A stretch of 64,000 bases of DNA from CAVQXR01 sp963717955 (GCA_963717955.1 CAVQXR010000001.1:1364001-1428000), one strand, 5' to 3'. Shown: positions 8,178-18,974, counted from the first letter of the stretch. Program-made: numbers and translations. Notes: generated by a model not told the origin, from the letters alone.

Positions 8178-9401
8178 CTACGCGGCGCCCAGATACCTGA
8201 GGGCGGCGAGGGCGTACATTCTCGACGCCTCGACGATCCCGCGCACCGACACCGACTCGTTCGGGCTGTGTGCCCGGGGGAGGAACCCTGGTCCGAACGA
8301 CGCGACCGTCGGGATTCCGGCCGTGCCCTGGAGATGGGCGGCGTCGGTCGCTCCCGGGAATGCCGCCAGCGCGGGCGGCACGTCGAGGACGAGCCCGGCC
8401 GCCTCCTGGAGGGCGCGGACGATCGGCTCCTCCGCCGAGATCTCGGTCGCCGGGATGAAGAAGTCGATCACGAGCTCGGCGTCGAGCTCCGGATCGTCGG
8501 CCGCGGCCCGCGCGAGGAAGGCGCGGAGGTCTGCCTCCACGCTCCCGCGGGTCATTCCGGGCAGCGTGCGGATGTCGCAGGCGAGCTCGGCTTCGCCCGG
8601 ATAGACGCCGTAGAAGATCCCCGCTTTCGCCGTCACGCCGACGTTGACGGTCGGTCCGAGCGGGCAGAGCGGGTGCGCATCGAAGCTGAGCGCACCGCGC
8701 AGCTCGGCGTGCATCCGCTGCGCGAGGCGCGCCATCGCCACGGTCGCGTTCACGGCCGGGAGTCGATCGGAGAGGCTCGAGTGCATCTGCGTGCCCCGGA
8801 CGCGCACCTTGAACAGCGCCGCGCCGCGCGAGATCAGATCGATCGCCTCCCACTCGCGATCGACGCCGCCCGGCTCCCCGATCACGGCCGCGTCCGCCTG
8901 CAGGAGCCCCTGCTCGGCGAGCCACCGGGCCCCGAGCGTCGAGCCCGCCTCCTCGTCGGCGACCAGGGCGAGGACGAGCGTGCCGGACGGCAGGCCGACG
9001 GCTTCGAGCGCGCCGGAGGCCTCGATCATCGCCGCAACGGCGCCCTTCATGTCGCCCGAGCCGAGCCCGTGCAGCTCGCCGTCCCTGATCACGGGCTCCC
9101 ACGGGTCGTCGCGCCAGGCCTCGAGGTTTCCCGGTGGCTTCGTGTCGAGGTGGCCGCAGAGCATCAGCGTCCGGCCGGGGCCGCCGCCGACGCGGGCGAG
9201 CAGGCTCGGGCGCTCCGGGCCCGGGCCGTGCTCGGAGACGTCCGCGATCCCGTGGGCCGCCAGGCGCTCCCGGACGACCAGGGCCACGGCGCGCTCGTCA
9301 CCGGGGGGGTTGACGCTCGGCGTCGCCACGAGCGCACGCGCAAGGTCGATCAGCTCGCCCTCGCGCGAGGCCAGATGCTCGAGCAGCGCGCGTTCGCTCA
9401 C
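8178..9401 (-). CDS. M20 family metallopeptidase / amidohydrolase
   Basis: A 407-residue paralogue of the M20 enzyme at 1667. Metal ligands: GHLDTKPPG (His84, Asp86), GSGDMKG (Asp117), ADEEAGS (Glu150/151), and a C-terminal SFGPG followed by HSPNE. GTG at 9401 overlaps the upstream aminotransferase stop by four bases, so it is the last gene of a six-gene coupled operon starting at 13896. With the aminotransferase beside it, it may release an amino acid from an N-acyl or amide form that is then transaminated. That is inference from neighbourhood. Confidence 0.86.
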   Translation of the reverse strand: MSERALLEHLASREGELIDLARALVATPSVNPPGDERAVALVVRERLAAHGIADVSEHGPGPERPSLLARVGGGPGRTLMLCGHLDTKPPGNLEAWRDDPWEPVIRDGELHGLGSGDMKGAVAAMIEASGALEAVGLPSGTLVLALVADEEAGSTLGARWLAEQGLLQADAAVIGEPGGVDREWEAIDLISRGAALFKVRVRGTQMHSSLSDRLPAVNATVAMARLAQRMHAELRGALSFDAHPLCPLGPTVNVGVTAKAGIFYGVYPGEAELACDIRTLPGMTRGSVEADLRAFLARAAADDPELDAELVIDFFIPATEISAEEPIVRALQEAAGLVLDVPPALAAFPGATDAAHLQGTAGIPTVASFGPGFLPRAHSPNESVSVRGIVEASRMYALAALRYLGAA

Positions 9402-10567
9402 GCCGACACCGACGCGAGCGCGGAAACGGCGGCCGCGAGCCGGCCGATCCCCGCCTCGAGCTCCGCCGGCTCGGGCGCGAGCGAGATCCGCACGAGCCCG
9501 TGGCCGGCCGGGCCGAACACCTCCCCCGGCGCCACGGCCACGCCCCACTCCGACAGCGCGCGCAACGTGAAGTCGAGAGAGGGCAGGCCCGCCGCGGAGA
9601 CGTCGACGAGCATGTAGAAGGTGCCCTGCGTCCGGAAGGCGGGCAGGCCGTGCTCGCGCACGAGCCGCCAGCCGAGATCGCGGCGTTCGCGGTAGGCGTC
9701 GCGCATCGCGACGATCGGCTCGCGCGGCCCGGTGAGCGCGGCCTCGGCCGCCTTCTGCGAGATCGTGCTCGGGCACGACACCTCGGGCTCCTGGAGCTTG
9801 CGGAGAAGATCGGCGAGCGGCGGCGAGCAGACCGCGTAGCCGAGCCGCCAGCCGGTCATCGCGTAGACCTTCGAGAAGCTGTAGACGGAGATCACGCGAC
9901 CCGACTCGTCGAAGCGTGCCGCCGCGACATGCTGCCGATCGGCGTCGAGGACGAGCTCGTCGTAGACCTCGTCGGCGATCAGGTAGAGGTCGTGGCGCTC
10001 GGCGAACGCAACCAGCTCCCGCACGAGCTCGCCGGGGAAGACGGCGCCGGTGGGATTCCCGGGCGTGTTCGCGAACATCGCCTTCGTCCGCGGGCCGACG
10101 AGCGCCTCGAGCCGCTCGAGGTCGGGAAGGAAGCCCTCATCCCGGCGGAGCTCGTAGAAGACGGGCGTGCCCCCGAGCAGCCTCACCATCTCGTCCATGT
10201 TCGGGAAGCCGGGCGTCGGCAGCAGCACCTCGTCGCCCGGCTCGAGCAGCGCGAGATAGATCGAGAACAGGGCGTTCATGCCGCCCGGCGTGACGACGAT
10301 CTGGTCGGGCCCGGCCGTGTAGCCGTCGACGCGGGCGAGCTTCTCGGAGAGGAGCTCCCTGAGGCTGGCGAGGCCTCCATTGGGCCCGTACTTCGTGAAC
10401 CCCGCCCGCGCGGCCTCGAGCGCCCCGTCGACGATGTGGTCCGGGGTGCGGAAGCTCGGCTCGCCGATCTCGAGCCGGATCGCGTCCGGCCGGCGGTCGG
10501 CGGCGTCGAAGACCTCCCGGATCGCCGACCGCTTCGCGGCCTCGGCACGCGCGGCGAACGGCTTCAC
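9398..10567 (-). CDS. Pyridoxal-phosphate aminotransferase, class I/II
   Basis: A 389-residue aminotransferase (GTG at 10567). PLP site: Asn171 in NTPGNPTG, ADEVYDE, Lys233 in YSFSKVYAMTGWRLGY. The N-terminus RLEIGEPSFRTPDHI is typical of the AspC/PatA-like group. It shares long stretches with the aminotransferase at 7013. It overlaps both neighbours by four bases within the operon SDR, E1 alpha, E1 beta, PNPOx-like, aminotransferase, M20. Confidence 0.87.
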   Translation of the reverse strand: MKPFAARAEAAKRSAIREVFDAADRRPDAIRLEIGEPSFRTPDHIVDGALEAARAGFTKYGPNGGLASLRELLSEKLARVDGYTAGPDQIVVTPGGMNALFSIYLALLEPGDEVLLPTPGFPNMDEMVRLLGGTPVFYELRRDEGFLPDLERLEALVGPRTKAMFANTPGNPTGAVFPGELVRELVAFAERHDLYLIADEVYDELVLDADRQHVAAARFDESGRVISVYSFSKVYAMTGWRLGYAVCSPPLADLLRKLQEPEVSCPSTISQKAAEAALTGPREPIVAMRDAYRERRDLGWRLVREHGLPAFRTQGTFYMLVDVSAAGLPSLDFTLRALSEWGVAVAPGEVFGPAGHGLVRISLAPEPAELEAGIGRLAAAVSALASVSA

Positions 10568-11178
10568 GAAGCGCCGGCCTCCCCCTCGGCCATGTGCTCG
10601 GCGAGCCACGTCTTCGGCGCGCGCGCCTCGAGGTCGGGCCGCTGGCCGGGATCGAAGTAGCGGCGGTGCCAGTCGACGCCCTGGAAGGTCGTCAGCTTCC
10701 CCTCGCGCGGGGTGAGCTTGACGAGGTAGCGCTCCCACTCGTAGGAGCGGGCAAGCGCGGCCGGGCCGTCGGGGCCGACGTACTTGAGGGCCATCTTCTC
10801 GGCGACCCCGACCCACTTCGAGCCCTCCGCCACGCAGGGGCCGTCGACGACCTCCGCGACGCACTGCGCGAGCACCTTGCGGTTGCCGCCGGCCGGCGGG
10901 ATCTCGCGCTCCTCGATGCAGATCGCGCAGCGCGGGTCGCGGATCAGGTCGCGCACCCATTCCGACCGCTTGCGGCCGACCGCCCAGAAGGCACCGTCCT
11001 CCCACAGGTACCAGACCGGCACCACGTACGGCCAGCCGTCCTCCTTGGTCATGGCGATCTTGATCAGCCAGTCGTAGCTCACGAGGAAGTCCTCGAGCTC
11101 CTCGGGCGAGAGCGGCCCCGACTTCGACGCGTCGTACCACCTGCGCTTCTCGATCGCCTGCTGGGTCTGTTCGTCCAT
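10564..11178 (-). CDS. Pyridoxamine 5'-phosphate oxidase-like / FMN-binding split-barrel protein
   Basis: A 204-residue split-barrel flavin-fold protein: PYVVPVWYLWEDGAFW, then RKRSEWVRDLIRDPRCAICIEE, the usual barrel signature of the PNPOx-like/TIGR03618-type family. Such proteins bind FMN, F420 or haem. It resembles the protein at 27491-28012 (both have VAEVV followed by W-V-V/G-x-A-x-x-M and a KYVGPDGP or RYLGPNGP segment), and both sit behind E1 alpha/beta genes. Its TGA overlaps the next GTG, and its ATG shares bases with the E1 beta stop. Confidence 0.75.
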   Translation of the reverse strand: MDEQTQQAIEKRRWYDASKSGPLSPEELEDFLVSYDWLIKIAMTKEDGWPYVVPVWYLWEDGAFWAVGRKRSEWVRDLIRDPRCAICIEEREIPPAGGNRKVLAQCVAEVVDGPCVAEGSKWVGVAEKMALKYVGPDGPAALARSYEWERYLVKLTPREGKLTTFQGVDWHRRYFDPGQRPDLEARAPKTWLAEHMAEGEAGAS

Positions 11179-12185
11179 TACTCCTCCTTCGCCACCGACT
11201 CCCGCCGCCTCGCCGTGACCCGGCGAACGGCGTCCACGATCTCCTCTTTCTGGGGCACGATCGCCCGCTCGAGCGGCGGGCTGAACGGGATGTGCGACCG
11301 CTGTGCCCCGACCCGGCCGACCGGAGCCTCGAGGACGTCGAACAGCTCCTCGGTGATCCGCGCCGCGATCTCGGCCCCGAAGCCGCCGAACGTCCAGGCC
11401 TCGTGCGCCACCACGGCGCGACGGGTCTTCGCCACCGATGCGAGGATCGTCTCGAGGTCGAGCGGCACGAGGCTTCGCAGGTCGACGAGCTCGACGTCGA
11501 TTCCGTCCCCGGCGAGCTCGGCGCAGGCCTCCTCGGCGTGGCGGGCCATGATCGAGTAGGCGAGCAGCGTCACATCGGCGCCCGGGCGGCGGATCGCCGC
11601 GCTGCCGAGGGGGACCGTGTACGGCCCTTCCGGCACCGGCCCACGGCTCGAGCCGATCTTCTTGTTCTCGAGGAAGATCACGGGCCCGTCGTCCTCGATC
11701 GCGGCGGCGAGCAGCCCCTTCGCGTCCGCCGGCGTCGACGGCGCGACGACCTTCAGGCCCGGGATGTGGGCGAACAGCGCTTCGAAGCTCTCGGAGTGCT
11801 GGGCCGCCGACGAGCGCAGGGTGCCGTCGGAGGCGCGCAGCACGATCGGCACGGTCACCTGGCCACCGGACATGAGCCCGAGCTTCGCCGCCTGGTTGAC
11901 GATCTCGTCCATCGCCCCCATCGTGAACTCGACGAAGCTCATCGACGCGACGGGCCGTAGCCCGGTGAGCGCGGCGCCGACCGAGGCCGCGACGATGATC
12001 GCCTCGGAGATCGGCATGTCGATCACCCGCTCGGGTCCGAACTCGTCGAGCAGGCCGCGGAACTGACCGAAGCTGCCTCCCCACCCGATGTCCTCGCCGA
12101 GCACGATCACCCGCTCGTCAGCGCGCATGGCGACCTGCATCGCCTCGAGCGTCGCCTCTCCGAAGCTGACCGACCGCTCGCTCAT
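11178..12185 (-). CDS. 2-oxo acid dehydrogenase E1 component, beta subunit
   Basis: A 335-residue transketolase-like subunit with the E1-beta pattern VIVLGEDIGWGG, DMPISEAIIVAASVGAALTG and VPIVLRASDGTLRSSAAQHSE. It pairs with the alpha subunit immediately upstream (ATGA overlap) to form a TPP-dependent heterotetramer that decarboxylates a 2-oxo acid or acetoin-like substrate and passes the acyl group to a lipoyl carrier. No E2 or E3 lies in the operon. A lipoyl carrier gene is 2.5 kb away at 14625. Confidence 0.86.
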   Translation of the reverse strand: MSERSVSFGEATLEAMQVAMRADERVIVLGEDIGWGGSFGQFRGLLDEFGPERVIDMPISEAIIVAASVGAALTGLRPVASMSFVEFTMGAMDEIVNQAAKLGLMSGGQVTVPIVLRASDGTLRSSAAQHSESFEALFAHIPGLKVVAPSTPADAKGLLAAAIEDDGPVIFLENKKIGSSRGPVPEGPYTVPLGSAAIRRPGADVTLLAYSIMARHAEEACAELAGDGIDVELVDLRSLVPLDLETILASVAKTRRAVVAHEAWTFGGFGAEIAARITEELFDVLEAPVGRVGAQRSHIPFSPPLERAIVPQKEEIVDAVRRVTARRRESVAKEE

Positions 12186-13132
12186 CCCGGCACCTGCGCC
12201 AGAGCGACCGCCGGATCGGGGTCGGGGCTCTGCTCGGCGAACTGCTCGGCGCCGGCGAGCTCCGCCGCCGCCGCCTCCCAGACCCGCGCCCGTGTCTGCT
12301 CGTCGAGCGCGCCGTCGTCGAGCAGTGCCGTCTCGAGCCGATGGATCGGATCGCGCTCGCGCCAGCGCTCGACCTCCTCCTGGTCGCGGTACTGCTCCGG
12401 GTCGCCGACGTAGTGGCCCCCGAACCGGTACGTGGTCGCGACGAGCAGGGTCGGGCCGTCGCCGGCGCGGGCCCGGGCGACCGCCTCGCACGCCGCCTCG
12501 TGCACGGCGGCTGCGTCGTTCCCGTCGACCGCGACGCCCGGAATCCCGTAGGCGTCCGCCCGACGGGACAGGTCGGAGAGCGGCGTCGTCCGGGTGATCG
12601 CCGTGAACTGCGCGTACTGGTTGTTCTCGCACACGTAGACGACCGGCAGCCGCTTCGTCGCGGCGAAGTTTGCCGACTCGTGGAACGTCCCCTTGTTGAT
12701 CCCCCCGTCGCCGAAGAAGCACGCCGCGACCTGTCCCGTGCCCCGGTAGCGCGCCGAGAGGCCGGCGCCGGCGGCGATCCCGCAGCCCGCGGCCACGATC
12801 CCGTTCGCGCCGAGCATCCCGAGCGAGAAGTCGGCCACGTGCATCGAGCCGCCGAAACCGCGGCAGGCTCCGGTCTCCTTCCCGTACAGCTCGGCCATCA
12901 ACACGTCGAGCCCGACGCCCTTGGCGATCGCGTGGCCGTGGCCGCGATGGGTCGACGTGATGTAGTCGTCGTCGCGCAGCGCGGCGCACACGCCGGCGGC
13001 GACCGCCTCCATCCCGAGGTACAGATGGACGAAGCCCGGCAGCTTGCGGGCGAGGAACAGCTCGGCGACCCGCTCCTCGAAGACGCGGATCCGCACCATG
13101 GTGCGGTGGATCCGGAGCAGCCGGTCGCTCAC
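12182..13132 (-). CDS. 2-oxo acid dehydrogenase E1 component, alpha subunit
   Basis: A 316-residue TPP-binding subunit. The motif GDG (141-143) to NN (170-171) is intact: FGDGGINKGTFHES through VYVCENN. THRGHGH (61-67) and GFGGSMH are typical of pyruvate or acetoin dehydrogenase alpha chains. GTG at 13132 overlaps the SDR stop by four bases. A second alpha/beta pair lies at 25568-27486; the two alphas are clearly homologous but not near-identical, suggesting different substrates. Confidence 0.87.
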   Translation of the reverse strand: MSDRLLRIHRTMVRIRVFEERVAELFLARKLPGFVHLYLGMEAVAAGVCAALRDDDYITSTHRGHGHAIAKGVGLDVLMAELYGKETGACRGFGGSMHVADFSLGMLGANGIVAAGCGIAAGAGLSARYRGTGQVAACFFGDGGINKGTFHESANFAATKRLPVVYVCENNQYAQFTAITRTTPLSDLSRRADAYGIPGVAVDGNDAAAVHEAACEAVARARAGDGPTLLVATTYRFGGHYVGDPEQYRDQEEVERWRERDPIHRLETALLDDGALDEQTRARVWEAAAAELAGAEQFAEQSPDPDPAVALAQVPG

Positions 13133-13896
13133 TGCGCCGTGTACCCCCCGTCGACGGTCAGGATGTGCCCCGTCACCATCGAGGCCGCATCCGAGGCGAG
13201 GAAGAGCGCCGGGCCGACGATCTCCCCGGGCTCCCCGAAGCGGCCGAGCGGGATCCGGGCGAGCATGGCCGGATAGAGGTCGGGCTCGGCCTCGCGCTGG
13301 CGGGCGACGACGGCGGTCTCGAAGGTGCACGGAGCGATCGCGTTGACCCGAACGCCTCGCGAGGCCCACTCGACCGCCAGCGTTCTCGTGAGCTGGACGA
13401 CGCCCCCCTTGCTCGCCTGGTAGCCGAGGCTCCCCGCCCAGCCGACCAACCCTCCGATCGAGGCGATGTTCACGATCGAGCCCGCTCCGGCCCGGAGCAT
13501 CTGCTGCCCGGCGATCTGGCAGCAGGTGAACGTCCCCGTCAGGTTGACCGCGAGGACACGCTCCCAGAGATCGGCCCGGTACTCGTCGGCGGCGCCGCGC
13601 GCGCCGATGCCGGCGCTGTTCACGAGCACGTCGACGCGGCCCGTCAGCGCGACGGCCTCCCGGACCATGGCCTCCACGTCATCCCGCCGGGTGACGTCCG
13701 CGGCGACCGCGACCGCCCGCTTCCGGCCGATCTCCTCGACCACGTCCGCGAGGGCGGGGCCTGCGAGGTCGGCGGCGACCACGGTGGCGCCCGCCTGGCC
13801 GAGCCCGACCGAGATCGCGCGGCCGAGGCCACTCGCCGCCCCCGTCACGACCGCCGTGCGCCCCTCGAGCGAGAACAGGGCGAGCGCCCCTTCCAT
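13129..13896 (-). CDS. SDR family oxidoreductase
   Basis: A 255-residue classical SDR: TGAASGLG cofactor loop, AADLAG acidic turn, NSAG, catalytic Ser in NIASIGGLVGW and YQASK. The C-terminus VTGHILTVDGGYTAQ is typical of the 3-oxoacyl reductase/gluconate dehydrogenase group. It is the first gene of the six-gene operon running down to 8178. The ATG lies six bases after a good -10 box, so the message is probably leaderless. The operator at 13928 overlaps its -35. Confidence 0.88.
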   Translation of the reverse strand: MEGALALFSLEGRTAVVTGAASGLGRAISVGLGQAGATVVAADLAGPALADVVEEIGRKRAVAVAADVTRRDDVEAMVREAVALTGRVDVLVNSAGIGARGAADEYRADLWERVLAVNLTGTFTCCQIAGQQMLRAGAGSIVNIASIGGLVGWAGSLGYQASKGGVVQLTRTLAVEWASRGVRVNAIAPCTFETAVVARQREAEPDLYPAMLARIPLGRFGEPGEIVGPALFLASDAASMVTGHILTVDGGYTAQ

Positions 13897-13931
13897 CGGG
13901 CCGACTATATACTCTTCTCCCTCCGGTGAAA
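13897..13931 (-). promoter_or_regulatory. Predicted promoter of the SDR-E1-aminotransferase operon
   Basis: Reading the minus strand, TTTCAC (13931-13926), a 17-base spacer and TATAGT (13908-13903) form a near-consensus housekeeping promoter. The ATG at 13896 begins six bases after the -10, so transcription should start at or next to the start codon. The -35 overlaps the operator at 13928, which explains repression. Confidence 0.5.
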
Positions 13932-13943
13932 AATCGATTTTCC
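13928..13943. promoter_or_regulatory. LacI-type operator, site 2
   Basis: GAAAAATCGATTTTCC, with seven of eight positions symmetric around the central CG (13935/13936). It lies midway between the divergent SDR (13896) and RraA-like (13960) genes and covers the -35 of the former. Confidence 0.65.
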
Positions 13944-13959
13944 TCGGATTGGAGCGGGG

Positions 13960-14625
13960 TTGGACACGGCTGAGCTCTGCGCCCGCTACCGCAGCCTGTA
14001 CATGCCCGCCGTGTGCGACGCGCTCTACGAGCTGGCACTTCCGGAGCAGGTTCTCCCCACCTCGCTCCGGCCGCTGTTCCCGGAGCAGCGGATCGCCGGC
14101 GTCGCATTCACGGTGCAGGGGAGCTCGATCGAGCCGCCGATCGCCTGGGAGCCCGGGATCGAGCACATCCGCAGCTACCTCGAGGTGTTCGAGCGCCTGG
14201 AGCCCGACTCGCTGCTCGTGCACGTGAACGGGGCGAGCCCGGTCGGGCACTTCGGGGAGCTGACCGCGAACTCCGCGAAGCAACACGGCTGCGTCGGGTG
14301 CATCCTCGACGGGAACCTCCGCGACATCGAGGGCCTTCGCGAGATCGGCTTCCAGGTCTTCTACCGCGACCTCTCGCCGCTCAACGCGATCGGGCGCTGG
14401 GAGATGGTGCACTGCCAGCAGCCGGTCGAGATCGGCGGCGTCACGATCCACGCCGGAGACGTCGTGATCGGCGAGTTCGACGGCGTGCTCGTCGTCCCCG
14501 CGGCCGAGGCCGAGCGCGTCCTTCTGAAGGCGGAGGAGATCGTCTCGGCCGAGGGCAGGGTCCGGGCCGAGATGCGGGCTGGGATCCCGCCGATCGAGAG
14601 CCTCGCGCGGCACGGTCACATCTGA
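13960..14625 (+). CDS. RraA family protein (HMG aldolase / oxaloacetate decarboxylase-like)
   Basis: A 221-residue RraA-fold protein. The family core GELTANSAKQHG, then GCILDGNLRDIEG is present, with the Gly-rich, Asp and Arg positions used by 4-hydroxy-4-methyl-2-oxoglutarate aldolases to bind a divalent metal and pyruvate-like substrates. It is longer than the minimal RraA. TTG at 13960 is supported by GGAGCGGGG just upstream. The stop overlaps the ATG of the lipoyl carrier gene. It could equally be a dehydratase-like member; a retro-aldol or decarboxylase role on a 2-oxo acid is the best inference. Confidence 0.78.
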   Translation: MDTAELCARYRSLYMPAVCDALYELALPEQVLPTSLRPLFPEQRIAGVAFTVQGSSIEPPIAWEPGIEHIRSYLEVFERLEPDSLLVHVNGASPVGHFGELTANSAKQHGCVGCILDGNLRDIEGLREIGFQVFYRDLSPLNAIGRWEMVHCQQPVEIGGVTIHAGDVVIGEFDGVLVVPAAEAERVLLKAEEIVSAEGRVRAEMRAGIPPIESLARHGHI

Positions 14626-14855
14626 TGCCGACGCCGATCGTGATCCCGCAGCTCGGGCTCGTCGAGGAGGTCGTCGTCCTGGAGTGGCTGAAGGCGGACG
14701 GCGACGCGGTCGCCGAGGGCGAGCCCGTCGTCCTGCTCGAGACGGAGAAGACCCAGACGGAGATCGAGGCGCCCGCAGCGGGCACGCTGCAGATCGCGAT
14801 CCCGGCCGGCGACGACGTGATCCCGGCCGACGCCGTGCTCGGGCACATCGTCTAA
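14625..14855 (+). CDS. Free-standing biotinyl/lipoyl attachment domain protein
   Basis: A 76-residue protein made of a single lipoyl domain. The lysine is Lys42 in LLETEKTQTEIEAP, a lipoyl-type context (ETEK, ETDK) rather than the biotin AMKM. It lacks the E1/E3-binding and catalytic domains of an E2. It overlaps the RraA-like gene by one base. Together with the two E1 pairs it suggests an acyl carrier for a 2-oxo acid dehydrogenase whose acyltransferase is encoded elsewhere, or a carrier that works without one. A 35-base exact copy of its 3' end recurs at 15212-15246. Confidence 0.83.
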   Translation: MPTPIVIPQLGLVEEVVVLEWLKADGDAVAEGEPVVLLETEKTQTEIEAPAAGTLQIAIPAGDDVIPADAVLGHIV

Positions 14856-14873
14856 CGACTGAGCGGCCGAGGG

Positions 14874-14988
14874 CCCCGCGGCTGAGGGGCCTCCGCGACT
14901 GAGGTACCCCGCGGCTGAGGGGCCCCGCGGCTGAGGGGCCCCGCGGCTGAGGTACCCCGCGGCTGAGGGGCCCCGCGGCTGAGGGGCC
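14874..14988. repeat. 16-bp tandem repeat array
   Basis: About seven units of CCCGCGGCTGAGGGGC or a close variant (some with GAGGTAC), with a 16-base period (one 17-base step). Each unit is partly self-complementary around CCGCGG. It begins 18 bases after the lipoyl gene. No reading frame here looks real. Confidence 0.8.
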
Positions 14989-14993
14989 GGCTC

Positions 14994-15081
14994 GGCCGGG
15001 CCCGACCCGCGCAGGAGCCGGCGAAGCCGGCGTTCTCGGCCGGGCCCGACCCGCGCAGGAGCCGGCGAAGCCGGCGTTCTC
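14994..15081. repeat. 44-bp exact tandem duplication with hairpin
   Basis: Two identical 44-base copies, 14994-15037 and 15038-15081, each starting GGCCGGGCCCGACCCGCGCA and ending GGCGTTCTC. Each contains GCCGGC-GAA-GCCGGC, a strong stem-loop. Related sequence occurs at 15271-15337 and 46416-46482. Confidence 0.82.
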
Positions 15082-15194
15082 TGCGACCACCGGTGCCGGC
15101 ACGAGTCGCAGTCTCGTGACACATCGAGGCCAACCCTGAGCCGCCGGTGCTCAGGCGCAGGGTCGTTCCTCGAGTGCCTTTGCGACGACCACCG

Positions 15195-15205
15195 GTGCCA
15201 GGCAC
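15195..15205. repeat. GTGCC-A-GGCAC palindrome
   Basis: GTGCCAGGCAC inside the sequence ACCGGTGCCAGGCACCAGTC. A similar ACCGGTGCCGGCAC lies at 15090-15102, and three head-to-tail relatives lie at 36491-36523. It looks like a REP-type extragenic palindrome. Confidence 0.5.
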
Positions 15206-15211
15206 CAGTCA

Positions 15212-15265
15212 CCGGCCGGCGACGACGTGATCCCGGCCGACGCCGTCCTCGGCCACGTCGAATAG
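15212..15265 (+). pseudogene. Duplicated 3' end of the lipoyl carrier gene
   Basis: Bases 15212-15246 are identical to 14802-14836 in the lipoyl gene. In the same frame they encode PAGDDVIPADAVLGHVE and then TAG, against PAGDDVIPADAVLGHIV and TAA in the intact gene. Both copies run directly into the CCGCGGCTGAG repeats. It is a fragment only, with no start or lipoyl lysine. Confidence 0.75.
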
Positions 15266-15270
15266 AGCCC

Positions 15271-15337
15271 CCGCGGCTGAGCGGCCGGCTCGGCCGGCCG
15301 CGACCCGCGCAGGAGCGGCCCAGAGGGCCGCGGTCAC
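15271..15337. repeat. GC-rich intergenic repeat, copy C
   Basis: CCGCGGCTGAGCGG, then CGGCTCGGCCGG, CGACCCGCGCAGGAG, a hairpin segment and CGGTCAC. It has the same order of blocks as the copy at 46416-46482. It lies between the gene fragment at 15212 and the end of the hydrolase at 15348. Confidence 0.7.
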
Positions 15338-15984
15338 GGCCCGGCCCTCAGCCTCCCATGCGTTCCTCGTAGCGGCGACGCCCAGGGCCCCGCAGCGCCC
15401 GCTGCTCCTTCAGGAAGGCGACGATCTTGTCGAGGACGTGCGCCGAGCGCTCGGCCACGAGCGCCGCGCCGCGGGCGGCGGTCGGGAACGACACCGTGAC
15501 GTTCCAGCCGATCGTCGCGCGCTGGAGCGCGTGCACGTCGTCGGCCAGGGGATCGGCGGACCCGACGACGAACAGCCGGGAGAGGCCGCGGCCGCGCAGC
15601 GTCATCGGATCTGCTCCGTCGAGCGGCCCGGGCGAGATCAGGACGAGCGAGTCCGGAAGCTCGAACGATTCCTCGGCGAAGGCGCGCTCGACGGCTTGCA
15701 GCGCAAGGACCCCTGCGAGCCCGGCGCAGACGACGGCGACGTGCCGGGCGCCGGAGCGCCGGGCCAGGGTGATCCCGAGGTCGACGTCGAGGGCACCGCG
15801 GTCGGGCGACCAGTCGCCGTCCGACCCTCCGTGGCCACGGAGGTCGAGCGCCAGCACCGTCCAGCCGCGCCGCGCCAGCCCGGCCCGGATCGGCCTCCAG
15901 TCGTCGATGTCACCACCTGCGTCGTGGACGAGCACCACCCAGGTCTCGTCTCCGGGCACGATCTCGCCGCGCAGGCGGACCCCG

Positions 15985-18033
<2,049 letters not shown>

Positions 18034-18034
<1 letters not shown>

Positions 18035-18951
18035 CAGTACCGCCGCAGCTTCGGGTCGAAGATGTCCCGCAGGCCGTCGCCGAGCGAGTTGAGCCCGAGC
18101 ACGATGAGGGCGATCATCATGCCGGGGACGACGGCGGGCCAGACGGACACGGTCCAGTAGTTGCGCCCCTCGGCGACCATGGCGCCGAGGCTCGGCGTCG
18201 GCGGCTGGGCACCGAGGTTGATGAAGGAGAAGCCGGCCTCGGCGATCACGGTCCACGCCACGTAGTACGAGGCCATCACGAGCACCGTGCCCATCACGTT
18301 CGGGATCATGTGGCGGAGGAGGATTCGCCAGTGCGGGACGCCGAGCATGATCGCGGCCTCGACGAACTCCCGCTCGGCGAGGGTCTTCACCTGGGCGCGG
18401 ATGATCCGGGCGAAGCCGGCCCAGAGAATCACGGCAACGGCGATGACGACCCCCTTGAGGCCCTTGCCGATCATGCCGGCGATGATCACGGCGACGAGGA
18501 GGAGCGGGAATCCCCATGTCAGGTCGATCAGGCCGGTGATAGCGGTGTCCCTCCTCCCCCCGAAGTAGCCGGCGACCGAGCCGAGCGCGAGGCCGATCAC
18601 GATCACGAGGAACGTCACCCCGACCCCGATCAGGACCGCGATCCCGACCCCGCCGATCGTGCGCCACATGAGGTCGCGCCCGTACTGGTCGGTGCCGAGC
18701 GGATGCGAGCCGCTCGGCGCCTGGAGCGCCTCGGCGAGCCGCTGCTCCTCCCAGAGGTGGTGGAGGCTCGGCGTGAGCAGGATCACGGCGCCGACCAGGC
18801 CGACCAGCAGGAAGAAGATCGTCAGAACGAGGCCGACGAGCGCCAGCTTGTTCGCCTTCAGGAGCGCGAACGCATCCCGCAGGCGCCCCTCCTGCCCGGC
18901 AGGGACGGTCTCCATCCCCGCGAGATCGACGACCGGCTCGTTGGCGGCCAT
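18034..18951 (-). CDS. Oligopeptide/dipeptide ABC transporter permease (OppC/DppC type)
   Basis: A 305-residue inner-membrane permease: first transmembrane segment LALVGLVLTIFFLLVGLVGA, extracytoplasmic HPLGTDQYGRD, and the coupling-helix EAA loop EFVEAAIMLGVPHWRILLRH. The C-terminus LGDGLRDIFDPKLRRY is diagnostic for DppC/OppC. It is separated from the B-type permease by 118 bases that hold a GCCGGC-CTT-GCCGGC hairpin (18975-18989), possibly setting the ratio of products. Confidence 0.91.
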
Positions 18952-18974
18952 CAGTGGTCGCTCCCGGAAGCACC

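Noticed and set aside
14874..15081. CRISPR-like repeats
   Set aside because: Units are adjacent (16 and 44 bp periods) with no spacers and no cas genes nearby.
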